A stretch of DNA of 64,000 nucleotides, taken from Telopea speciosissima (taxonomy: Eukaryota; Streptophyta; Magnoliopsida; Proteales; Proteaceae). Below, piece after piece: positions 1 to 10,433 of the stretch. The stretch covers positions 40,091,871-40,155,870 of the forward strand of contig NC_057918.1 of NCBI RefSeq assembly GCF_018873765.1. Direction: 5' to 3'. The position numbers and the translations under genes are program-made. Under the pieces are notes generated by a model. That model made no database searches. It was given only the letters and a program-made list of their open reading frames with translations, and was not told the DNA's origin. How positions within the stretch are numbered: the first letter of the stretch is position 1; each line of letters begins with the position of its first letter.

Positions 1-233
1 GTAGAAACCAAGCAAAACATAGATATTCAAAGAGGGCAGCAGGTATGTGCATATATATTTATACCTGAGCAGAGCTGAGGAGGCACGAAATCTGATCCCA
101 GAGGTGTAGGGGTGCTTCTCCTCCCTTCCTTCTTCCCTTCTCTTCTTCTTCTTCCTCTCTTTTCTCTCTTTTCTCTCTTCCTTTCTCCCCCACGGTTTGA
201 ATAGTACCAAGAGCTCTAAAATGAGCTGAGGTA

Positions 234-250
234 CATCTATTTATAGGCCC
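234..250 (-). promoter_or_regulatory. TATA box of the minus-strand gypsy LTR
   Basis: On the minus strand the sequence reads CCTATAAATAG. It lies at the same place, relative to the purine-rich leader, as the TATA boxes of the other three LTR copies of this family in the window (near 1022, 42696 and 53146). Conservation of position across four diverged copies supports it as the element's promoter. Confidence 0.6.
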
Positions 251-460
251 AGCCTAACTAAGGCCTATTTGGTTGGTTAAGGCCCTTTTTCAAAATGAGT
301 TTTTAGACTGTTTCTTAGTGATTCTAGGCACACTGGTGGGGTCCACAATGGTCCAGGGGTATTAGATGGTCCCTCAGACTCCCCTCAACCTATGGAGGGT
401 GCCCATGTCCAATATGAGTGGTCCCCATAATTTAAAATCATTTAAATATGTTGTTTTGCA

Positions 461-501
461 CTCTGGGCGATGTCTCTGGGCTTTGTCTACATCGCCTAGA
501 G
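461..501 (-). promoter_or_regulatory. conserved hairpin in gypsy LTR (copy 1)
   Basis: Twelve-base arms at 461-472 and 490-501 pair with one mismatch around a 17-base loop. The homologous site in the chromovirus 5' LTR is 42443-42482, where one base pair of the stem is changed on both sides. Function is unknown; the stem could act in RNA or as DNA. Confidence 0.5.
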
Positions 502-849
502 ATTTCAGCAAGGCTGAATCTCAGTGGGGCTTGCACAGGGGTTTGACCCATGGTCAGGGCCTTGTCCCCATATGTCATTTAGAGCCTTTTACACACATTT
601 CCAGAGGTGGGACCACAATTATGAAGAGGAGAGAGAATACCTGGAGTCTAGGCAATACATTATGTTGTGAGCTGTGCAGCTGCAAGGGTTAGTGATCCAT
701 CTACTGACAGGCATGCAGGAGGATCCACACAGGGTTTTTTTTCATCAATCTCAATCACATGAGTGATACTCCACAGTGTGCGTGGTTGCCTGGTCAGGGG
801 TTCCCATCCTTCAATAAAAATTCCAGCCACTCAGGAGCAGGGTTTGATA

Positions 850-3737
850 CCCATATTGGACATGGGCACCCCCCATAGGTTGAGGGAAGTCTGAGGGACC
901 ACCTCATACCATTGGATCACTGTGGACCCCACATGAGTGCCTGGAATGGCTATGAATGTAGTCAAAAATGCATTCTCAAAACAGGCCTTAGAAGCCAAAC
1001 AGACCCTAGTCATGGGTTGGGTTATAAATAGGGGGCCTTAGGCTCATTTTAGAACCCTTGGCTACTGTTCAAATCATGGAGGAAGGGAGAGGAAAGAAGA
1101 CAGAAAAGAGAAGGAGAAGAAGAGAAAGGAAGGAAGGAAGAGGGAAGGAGGACAACCTTGCTTCCAAGTCTCTGATTCGAGCAGCCTCTGATCACTTCAG
1201 GTATAAAATCAAACCATTGAAATGCTGTTCATGTATTGCTACTGTTCACCACTTCATTCCCTGGTGTTTTGATGGATTTCTGACCACTGGCAGCCCAGAA
1301 CAGCTGGGGACTGCCATGTACCATCCCAGATCTACCATGCAAGCAAGATGCATGGAAGATCTGACCATTTTATGATGATTTTCACATCTGTTTTTACATC
1401 TAGAACCGAAACCAGAACTGTGCTTGGCTGCATTGCTATGTTACACTGAGAATAGGCTGTTTATGCTCCTGATTTCATGCCCTGGCTACATGGGACCTAG
1501 CCCTAGGTGGTAGCAACCTTGGATTATTGTTTTACATACAAATCCAGCTCTGCATGCAGTCAAAACAGTGATTTATAACTGAAGATACCCTGAGTTACTA
1601 TTCACTGGGCTGTCTAGGCAGCCTCTGGCAGCCAAGTGGTGGGCCCAAGTCAAAATCCACAGGGACTAGTGCAAAGTATACCCTTGGAGGTCCAAGATGA
1701 CCTAACATGCAAGGGGAGAAGATCCATACACTGCCCATGGTTCAAAACCTTGGAATCTCAGCTTGATTCCGGTTTTACAATCTCTGGGCGATGCAGACAT
1801 CACCCAGAGACATCATCCAGTGAATGAAACTTCACTGTTTTGTTGATCTGTCTTGGGGGACTTCACCCATAGGCCATAATACAGTGTAGGGAGGTGGAAA
1901 ATGACTAAAATGCCCCTCCCCACATCTGTCCATGTGAATGAATGCCTTGGGGACCCAAGTGGGCCCTACAGGATTGGGAAACCCTGTCTGTGGTGGTCCT
2001 GCAACAATGCCAAGTTGGGGGCTGTATTGTGAGACTAAAATTACCTAGGGACATGTACCAATGGAACAAATGACCATTCTGCCCCTAGGCCACCATCTCT
2101 GGATGATGCACTGGGACATAGGCCTAAGGCCCAGTGCAAGGCCTAGAGAATTCCAAGTGATGACCAACTGTACACCAAGTCAACCCAGTGAGCTTAGAGA
2201 AACCCTAGGACATTCAAAAATAGTTGAGAATATTTAATGACAAATTTCTGATTTATATCTAGGATTTGATCCAGCGAGAGGCCTGACGCATGGCACAATT
2301 GAATCGAAATCGAATCGACTTTCTAGAACCGGATCTAGGTGAGTGAAATATTATCATGTATGCATGTGTAACTGTATTATTATTATGCCGAAAATTAAAT
2401 TCTTAAATTATAAATGCTGTGTTATTTAAATTCTGTTCAAATACTCAAAACTATTACACATTGTTTGTCTGTTGATCAACACTGTGATTTTAACATGATG
2501 ATTGTGAATGTTAGACTAGATGCCGTAGTCGGCTTAGAAATGAGGCTGGTGGTAGCCCGTAGTATGGGATACGGTTGACACCGCCCGACTCATATGATGT
2601 CATATAGACATGGGGCTAGAGTTTCATCACCCGTGCTACGCACCCTTGCCAACATAGGTTAAGGTGTTGGATGACTGTGAGGACTACCATAAAACCTCGG
2701 GCATTTATGCCAGGAAGCCTCAACACAGCTGGGATGCCCCAAGGCAAATATGCAGGGAAGCCTCGGGCTACAAGCTTGGGAAGCGTCGAAAGGTGAATTA
2801 TGGCTATATGCCAAAGAAAGTTTATGCACTGGTAAGGTGGAATGATATTGAGTCAGTTACCTCACTAGTTCAATCTAGAGGGTCGGTAGGGCTGACCTGG
2901 GTAGGGAGATGCTGGAGCCGGCTGGTCCTCTCTGACAACTCAATGGGTGTATCGCGGGAAAAGGTAACCAAGTCCACACCAGGGATACATGTATTGGGGA
3001 TTGTAGTAGCACTAACCTGACTTAGTTGTATTGTTAGGTGGCTAATAAATAATCTGGACTGGCATATCATGTAGGATCATGTGGAATGTAGTTCCATGTG
3101 CATGCATGATGATATGTTTTGCTCACGAGGTCGGTGGGGCTCACACTCTGTTCTATATGTTTTTCTTCTAGATGATTCTGCAGGTGGATGCCGTTGTGGC
3201 ATGGCGGCTCATTACTGGGAGGAGAGCCCTGGTTATTATGATGATATTGGTGTGGACCCCGACGGAGGTTGTACCGATGATGCGAGCGTTCTCAGTGTTT
3301 ATTGATGAAGACCAGTGAGGGCGCTTCTGATGCCTTTTGTCTTGGGGATTCCTTTTTGTTTTTTATAGGAGTTTATCCCCGTCGTTGGTTCTGTCTTAGT
3401 CTTTTCTTTTCTTTTTGGGGTTGAGTTATCTCGCCCTGTATATATATGTACTTGTCTTTTGCTTATGCATATGTCAGTTTTACTTTTCAGTTGTGGGTTG
3501 TACTGGGGAATGTTTCAGAACATATGTATATCACCATCATTCCCGTATCGCTACACTTTCTCTTTGTTATTATAATTGTAGTTTGTCTGCAGCACTCTGA
3601 TCTTACTTGTAGTAATGTGATGAATGTGGGACCGTGAATGTAATAACTGCTTCTAGATCCGTGGGATTTGACGGATTGCCGTTATGCAATTCGAGTCACC
3701 TACCTAATCCTCCCAGGGGGTGGTTTGGGGTGTGACA
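850..3737 (+). mobile_element. gypsy LTR, plus strand, 5'-truncated
   Basis: Plus-strand copy of the same LTR family as 42083-45358, missing about the first 440 bases. It runs through the TATA box (about 1022-1031), a purine-rich leader (1075-1155), a GGTATAAAATC segment, the ATGATTGTGAATGTTAGAC segment near 2500 and the GCCGTTGTGGCATGGCGG segment near 3190. It ends with GGTTTGGGGTGTGACA at 3737, exactly the 3' border of the intact element's LTRs. The sequence after 3737 has no tRNA primer site, so this is a solo LTR or a 3' LTR. ORFs inside it are chance readings. Confidence 0.85.
1782..1809 (+). promoter_or_regulatory. second conserved LTR hairpin site
   Basis: Arms CTCTGGGCGATG (1782-1793) and CATCACCCAGAG (1798-1809) pair with one mismatch around a 4-base loop. 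Related arms with CACTGGGCGATG occur at the corresponding place in the chromovirus LTRs, around 43420 and 53870. Confidence 0.45.
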
Positions 3738-4589
3738 GATATTGATAGATCTAAAAGCAGCTTTAGAGAACCAATGGTGCAAAGTGGAAGGGCCATCCCC
3801 CAAAGTGATGAAAGTTACTTTAGCTACAATTACATCCTGACTTTTATAATTTTGAATTTAGAGGCCCTCTTGTAATGATTTTATGAATAAAGTTATTGGC
3901 ATTTTTGCATTATGGTGCTGTGAGAGACAGCCTCAGCTACTGTGGGAGACAGCAGCAACCTCAGTGGGATAAAAAAAAATACATGCATGTCCAGTGTGTA
4001 AACAGCTTAAATTAAAGCCTAATAAACAGAGTTTTGCTGTTTGGGAGTACTTTTATCTCTCTCTTCTTTATTCTTTATTTGGTTCTTCCTTGCAAAGTTT
4101 GGTGTGTTGGAACTAGAACTGCTGTGTTTTTGTTGGGAGGTAGTGTTATGCACAACAGAGATTGAATATGTGGGGAAGAATCTGTAAGAACTGAGAAAAG
4201 GGGCCACACAGCACCAACGGGTTGTGGTGAGGGGAGGGAGTGAGGGATGGTGAGTATTTTGGATCCCATAATTTATTTGGATGGATACCTGTTTTGAATA
4301 TATGGGGATGCAAGTTCAAGGCTATATGTTGTCACTATTTTCATCATCTCTTGCACTTATGAGTGAAAATGATAACTCCATTTAATATGGTTTAGCTTCA
4401 TACATATATTGCTGCTGCACTTTAGCTGAGATCTTGATTGATCAATCACTCCTCTTCCAATATCCATTGATTGATTGATTGTGTCTGTGTATGAGAGATT
4501 GCTGATGCACTTTAGCTGAGAACTTGATTGATCAATCAATCCTTCCAATATTCATTGATTAGTTAATTGTATCTATTTGTATGATTCAG
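3738..4589 (+). other. non-coding stretch, probably intron of the transporter gene
   Basis: No recognisable coding sequence. It directly precedes the splice acceptor at 4589 and follows an LTR end, so it is probably intron. Within it, a segment of about 90 bases around 4402-4490, with the core TGCACTTTAGCTGAGA and TTGATTGATCAATCA, is repeated around 4495-4575. Confidence 0.4.
4402..4575 (+). repeat. two-copy ~90-bp tandem repeat
   Basis: The segment with TGCACTTTAGCTGAG followed by CTTGATTGATCAATCA and CCAATATCCATTGATTG occurs twice in direct tandem, with small differences. It lies just before the splice acceptor of the first transporter exon in the window. Confidence 0.7.
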
Positions 4590-5186
4590 TGCCTATTTCC
4601 CATTGCCATTGGTGGATATTGGGCTTATGGTCAATTGGTAAGAATTTAATTAATTCTTGTTAGATTCAGCTTAATTAATGCTAATAATTTGAAATTATGA
4701 TTTAATTCGTATGTTAATGGCAGATACCAGCAAATGGTGGGATGCTAACTGCATTATTTGCTTACCATGGACGTGGTGCCTCAAGGGATTTACTTGGACT
4801 GATAAGCCTGTTTGTGATAGTTAATGCTGTCAGTTCATTCCAAATCTATGGAATGCTAATGTTTGATCTCATTGAGTTTCACTATACAAGTAGAAAGAAG
4901 AAGGCATTGCCATGGTGGTTACAATCAATTTTTCGAACAACGTTTGGATTCGTAGTCTTCTTTTTCATGGTAGCAATACCATTTTTTGGGAAGTTTGACT
5001 GGTTTGATCGGTGGATTTGCATTACCAGTTAGATTGGCTTATCCATGTTTTATGTGGATTGTGATTAAAAAACCCAATTGGGTACTTGGAGCCATGGGCA
5101 TGGTTTTAAGTGGTTTGTTGGTTGCAGCAGGATTGTGGACTGTTATTAATACTGGAATTAAAGCCAACTTCTTCAATCCTAACTGA
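4590..5186 (+). pseudogene. GABA/amino-acid transporter (AAAP family), last two exons, frameshifted
   Basis: Exon 4590-4637 reads CLFPIAIGGYWAYGQL and ends at a GT donor. The next exon starts after CAG at 4723, reads IPANGGMLTALFAYHG and continues to the stop at 5184-5186. Several hydrophobic segments, the LTGLIGGFALPV..AYPCFMWI block and the C-terminal FFNPN match plant amino-acid permeases of the AAAP family, closest in my recognition to probable GABA transporters; these carry amino acids or GABA across membranes with protons. One extra A at 4991/4992 breaks the frame between IPFFG and SLTGLIGG. The segment after IKKP is about ten residues shorter than I expect. Upstream exons are absent; an LTR ends only 850 bases upstream. 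It is either a decayed 3' gene end or a gene with a single-base assembly error. Confidence 0.75.
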
Positions 5187-7380
5187 CAAGAGACAGAGTA
5201 AACAGGGGGAGAGGACTTGGTGGTGTTAATTAATTAAAGTTAAATTGCTAGCAAAGTTTTTTTTTTTTTTTGGTTTATTATTAGTTTCTACAAATACACT
5301 AAATGACAGAGTAATCACAATGTCTTCCTGTGTATGTACTCCATAACAATGTTTGTTTCAGTTCATGAGAAAAAGAAATTTACGTAGTTCTCGGTATGAG
5401 TTGTTCTTGTATTCGTCTGGGGTTTCTCAATCTAAATTGGTTCTTGTATTCATCTCGGTATGCCTGGACGTAAACTCTATAACTCTTTTTATTTTAATTA
5501 AATACTTATGGCCTTTAACCAGAAGAAAAAAAAAAAAAATGTCCAATTGCAAAGTCATGAGTTGCTGCGAATCAACGGGTTGACACAAGCAGACCCTACT
5601 TGAATGGTTACAAAATCAACAATTGATTGCAAAAGGAAACCTCAAGCAACTAAAAAACACATTTTTGTGGGCAGCTCATATCCATTACAATCAGCTCACA
5701 TCGTGTAAGTAGGAAATGCAGGTATGCACAGGAGAAATCGAAAATATTCATGACAGAAGTTTATGAAAATATAAAAATATGAGAAAGCCCCAGACACATC
5801 CATGCAGGGAATTGAAACTAAAGAACCAAACAGGTAAAACAAAACAGGACAAAACAATCAAAGCTTAACCAAACAACTAATATAAAGGGAACTCGCAAAT
5901 GAGGGAAAGAAGTAAAACTTAAACATGTAGACAATAATGTAACAATGAATCCTTGAAGTGCACCTTGCAATATTGTTAGCTTTCAACGCCATTGTCATGA
6001 GATCTTTTTTAGCATACTGCTGCAGACACTTGCAGCATGAAAGTTGGACATATCGTCTAAAATTCCTATAAGATTAGCTATTGTATGGTATAACCAGATT
6101 ATCATAAATAGAAATGAGATCATCCTATTGAACTACAACTTAGCACTTCCCAAATCAAATGATTAGTTCCATGTAGAAAGCAAACTCCTAATTTGATAAT
6201 GTGGTTCTAATCAGCTAGAACATTAGGGTTTAGAAACAAAAATAAATACAAAAATCCATAATCACAGAAAAGTATGAACCAAACTCAATGACTATTTGAT
6301 GCTTCCTACCTTAATGCATAACTGGAACCAGTCATTAGCATTCAAATCTTTAAATATGAAAGCGAGTGTGTTCTACCTTCTACATGCATTAGCATTTTGT
6401 TTTGTTTCTTTTTGAAAGGCACCAAGCTAAAACATAGGATAAAATAAGACTTTACAAAGACTAATCCAAATGAATTCACACTCTCTGAGGAAAGGAACTA
6501 TTGATATATTAATATAAAAGGTAATAACTCATGTCAATTGTATTGGAAATTTTTACTGACAGGTCTTTTAACAACCAACCGCTAAGCTCGTCATTAACCC
6601 CGAGCAATGGGGAAGCTGATTCAAATCCACACATATCAAGTTTCATGATTACACACCTAAAACAAAAGAAAATCAGTAGCTTAATACATATAACTTTATA
6701 TCTTAAAGTTCCAATTGCAGTTTGGACTACCTATGACCATTATCAAGGTCTCATATTCTAATTCTCTCTAATGCCTCTCTACTTCTATTTCCTATTACTG
6801 TTATTTCTCTACATCCCTTACCCTTTATCAGTCTCTTTTCTTGTGGCTAGATCAAAAGGTTGAAATATTTATGTATGCCAAAACCCTACAAAGTTGCTAG
6901 CAAAAAGAGGAAGTTATGTGTGTAAAAGGTAAGGAAAGTAGACAAATGCTCATGTCGAATAAATAACATTAGGTGTGCAACAATTAAAACTGAATATCAA
7001 AGTAACTGCTTTGTACAATCTTTTGGATTCACAATCAAACTGAAAAAAAGAAAAATCCTCTATCAAAAAGCACAACCAAATCAGGAAGTAACGCGTCCAA
7101 GTGAAATAACAAACTTGGAGAATGTCAAATTTCTAAATAACTTCATGACTTAGAAAAATTACATAATCAAAATCAAATTGACCAAATACCAAATCCGACA
7201 ATAATTTGCCAAATAGAGCACGAAATGCCATAGATAAGATGGTGAGCATTGAAAACATGCCAAATTTCTTGTTCATACCAATCCGTAATTCAAAGAAAGA
7301 ACGCATAGCAAGCAAGTGAAAATGAAAGCTGAAATAAGAATGCAAAACCACACATAGAGCAGGCTAAGCAGCAAGCACAG
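5187..7380. other. intergenic, no gene recognised
   Basis: AT-rich sequence with a T-run near 5258 and an A-run near 5525. The first few hundred bases are probably the transporter's 3' region. Short ORFs on both strands (for example 5353-5583, 6531-6761 and 7133-7351 minus) show no family features that I recognise. Confidence 0.5.
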
Positions 7381-8095
7381 AGATTACTGCTTCATATAGT
7401 TATAGCTATTTTCCAATCGTGGGTACTAATAACTTCAGAACTCCAGCAGAGACATGTATTAACAATTATAATATAAGAATAGAGTTCTGAACGAAATCGA
7501 CAACAATGTGGCTCTCAGGCTCTCCACGTTCGTGGTTTTGTGAGCTTGAATTCCAATGGACTTTGAAGTTATAGATAAAAAGATTTCAAACCTTAGTGAG
7601 ACTTTTTTAGTATTGGTTTTGCAAATCTGCTCCCCAGAACAAATGATGTAAGCTTAAAATGGTCTCAGGGGATCTATAGCTACTTCTCTAAGAAGATAAC
7701 CAGTGAAAGAAAATGACACAGAACCATTGGATTGGAGATGTAATAGCCCCCACTGACAATACCTAGCGAGACTTGCATAGAACACAAAAAACAAGGAAAC
7801 CAGCGAAAATAAAAGTGAAAGAGAGATGCAAGAAAAAAGAGATATACCTTGCCATCCGCATTTAGTCCAGCTTATCATGAACCGTGGCTTTCTGTAACCT
7901 ACAACGTAGCTTTATTCAAAACAAACAATAAAAAGGCAGAAAAGGGGGGGGGGGGGGGGGAGGAATAAAGGAAATTTTCATAATAATGGTGAGTAGAATA
8001 CATACAAGTAAATGGGTCTTCTTGGGGTAGAATCTTCAGTCAATACAGGCGATGGCAAAATATGAATCGGCTCCATGAGATTGTTGCTTCATATA
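7381..8095. repeat. tandem duplication, unit 1 and start of unit 2
   Basis: The sequence from GCTTCATATAGTTATAG (7389) through about 7820 is found again, diverged, from 8085 onward. The second copy is interrupted after CTTCATATA at 8095 by the copia element and resumes at 12846. Shared landmarks include TTGAATTCCAATGGACT, CAGATCTGCTCCCC / CAAATCTGCTCCCC and AAGAAGATA.CCAGTGAAAGAAAA. No protein function is recognised; a 15-G run lies near 7947. Confidence 0.75.
8091..8095. repeat. target-site duplication ATATA (left)
   Basis: ATATA immediately before the 5' LTR matches ATATA at 12846-12850 immediately after the 3' LTR, the 5-bp signature of LTR-retrotransposon integration. Confidence 0.9.
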
Positions 8096-8256
8096 TGTTA
8101 ATGATAAACCACCATAAATGGTCATACATCGAATCACTTCTTATGTAACTGTTGTAACCGTCCACGTGCCTCTGTTATGCACTGTGGTCCATCCTGGATG
8201 TATATATATACTGTAACGATTTGTTGATTAATTAATGAGAAATCACATCTTCTACA
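8096..8256 (+). repeat. 5' LTR of Ale copia element
   Basis: Starts TGTTAATGATAAACCACC and ends CTTCTACA. It is nearly identical to 12686-12845. The TATATATATACTG segment near 8200 is a candidate TATA region. Confidence 0.92.
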
Positions 8257-8271
8257 TGGTATCAACTTTTC
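8257..8271 (+). other. primer-binding site (initiator tRNA-Met type)
   Basis: TGGTATCAACTTTTC begins at the first base after the LTR. The core TGGTATCA is the usual plant copia primer site complementary to the 3' end of initiator methionine tRNA. Confidence 0.85.
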
Positions 8272-8337
8272 TCATGCTCTTGTGAGCTCCTTCAGATCCT
8301 GAGGACCTTTCTTCCTGCACTTGCGAGCTTTTCTTTA

Positions 8338-10433
8338 ATGGCTTCCTCTGCTTCTGTTTCCAGTTCTCTCAGTGGTTCCTCTGCTTCTGCTTCGACGTTT
8401 CTTGCACCTAACGTCACTCGTTGAAGCTTTCTTCAACAAATTACATGCTATGGCGGGCCCAGTTTATTCCTCTACTTCGGGGTTATGGACTTCTTGGTTT
8501 TGTGGATGGTTCCACTCCGCGACCTGCTCCATCCTCAACGCCGACGGATGATGAGCTCTCTGCTATAGCTCTGTGGGATCGCCAGGATCAACTGATCTTG
8601 AGCTGGTTGATCTCCTCTCTGACCGAATCTATTGTTTCTCAAATCGTCAGTGCATCGACTTCTCATGATGCATGGACGATCTTGGCTCGCGTCTTTGCTC
8701 CTACTTCTCGTAGTCGAGTTCTTGATCTTAAAGATCGCCTTGCTAGGGTTACAAAAGGCACCGATTCAATCACGGAATACCTTCTGTCTATTCGCTCTAT
8801 TGCGGATTCTTTGGCGGCGATTGATCAACCGATCCAAGATGAGGATCTAGTTCTTGCGGCTCTTCGAGGTCTCGGCGCTGAGTATCATGACTTTGCTACC
8901 TCAGTACGCCTTCGTGCTGATCCGGTGAGCTTTATTGAGCTCAGTGGTCTGTTGTTGAGCCACGAGAGCTTCTTTCACTCTCTTACTGCTGAGAATCCTT
9001 CGTCGTTAATATCCACTGCAAATGTTGCTGCTGTGCGCACTCAAGGTGCTCAAGGTTATGCCAATCATGGTTCTAGCTTTGGAAATGGTCGGTACCGTGG
9101 ACACTCTCACCGTGGCTCCAACCGCAGTCAATACCGCGGCAATTACTCTAATCAGAACACTTCTCCAAACACACAGCAGTCAGGTGGTTATCGTTCGACT
9201 TCTCAGAACCATTCGTCTTCCTCGGCTACGGGTGGTTACCGATCTGCTTGTCGTCAATCACAAGGTTTTGATTCACAGGCTCCGCAGGGTTCTTACGGTG
9301 ACTCAACCACCTTTGCTCATCAGCCTCGTGACTGTTGTCAAATCTGTAATGGCTTTGGTCACTCGGCTTCTCATTGCTCTGAGAGGTTTAATCATGCTTT
9401 CATGGGTATGTACACCACTTCTGCTTCTCGTTCATTTGCTAATTGGATTCTCGACTCTGGCTCTAATAATCATCTAACCGCAGACATTAGCAACCTTGCC
9501 ATAAGTGATCCCTATACTGGTCCTGAGCAGATTGTAGTTGGTAATGGCCAAGGTTTGCCTATTACACATTCTGGTTCTTGCACTTTTGTTTCTCCTAGTT
9601 GTTCCTTTAAAGTTTCTAATGTTCTTTGTGTTCCTAGGATTCACTGTAACCTCTTGTCTGTGAATCGATTTGCTATTGAGAATCAAGTGTTTTTTGAATT
9701 TCACTCTGATTTCTTTCTCAGCAAGGACAATCACTCGGGGAGGATCCTCTATCGCGGCCGGAGTAGCAATGGCCTATACTCCATGCCGCTTTCTTCTGCT
9801 GCTGTCTCATGCAATCAAGCTCTTGCTGCTGCCTCTACCACAGACTGGCACAATCGCCTTGGACACCCTTCGATACGCATTGTGGGTGCTATTCTTTGTC
9901 ACTTTGCTTTACCTTTTTCTACCACATGTTCTTTTCAATATTGTGATTCATGTTGTTGTTCTAAGAGCCATCGGCTCCCATTTGAACCTTCATTTTCTGT
10001 TAGTTGTCAACCTCTGGAGCTGATTCATTATGACCTATGGGGTCCAGCTCCCACTATGTCATTGGACAATTATAGATACTACATTCTGTTTGTAGATGAT
10101 TACAGCAAATACAGCTGGGCCTATCCCTTAGCTCGTAAGTCTGATTCTCTTTCAATTTTCACCACATTTAAGTCTCTAGTTGAGAACTTTTTCTCCTGTA
10201 AGATCAAGTCACTCCAGACTGATGGTGGTGGGGAATTTATGGCCATGCTTCCCTTCCTTGCATCTCATGGCATTTCTCATCGGGGGTCATGCCCTCATAC
10301 ACAAGCTCAAAACGGGGTGGTTGAAAGGAAACACAGGCATGTAATTGAAACTACTTTGTCTCTTTTATTTCATGCCCACTTACCTTCCAAATTCTGGTCC
10401 TATGCTGTCCAGACTGGTATTTCTTATAAATAG
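8338..10433 (+). pseudogene. copia gag-protease-integrase region, broken
   Basis: Gag begins at ATG 8338 (MASSASVSSS) and loses frame near 8420 by about one base before KLSSTNYMLW. The gag domain is followed by a serine/glycine/asparagine-rich stretch and a zinc knuckle CQICNGFGHSASHC near 9335-9376. The protease has the active-site motif WILDSGS near 9445. The pre-integrase HNRLGHPS lies near 9850, and the integrase triad appears as HYDLWGP, LQTDGGGEF and NGVVERKHRH. The frame closes at 10431-10433 in the integrase tail. Normally all this is one polyprotein that packages, matures and integrates the element's cDNA. Confidence 0.9.

Larger units (their letters stand above)
1..849 (-). mobile_element. 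gypsy LTR, 5' part, minus strand, cut by window edge
   Basis: Read on the minus strand, this stretch aligns with the first ~870 bases of the chromovirus LTR at 42083. The LTR start (TGTCAAACC there, TATCAAACC here) lies at 849. It has the same succession of landmarks: the GATTGGCTGG-like segment, the hairpin, the segment around GGGAAGTCTGAGGGACC, a TATA box and a purine-rich leader. It belongs to the same family but is clearly diverged. The rest of the element lies to the left of the window, so whether it is a full element or a solo LTR cannot be seen. It meets a second LTR of the same family, in opposite orientation, exactly at 849/850. Confidence 0.85.

Noticed and set aside
1058..1375. ORF rich in Arg/Lys/Glu on the plus strand
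   Set aside because: It lies in the purine-rich leader of a gypsy LTR; the composition alone explains the basic reading.
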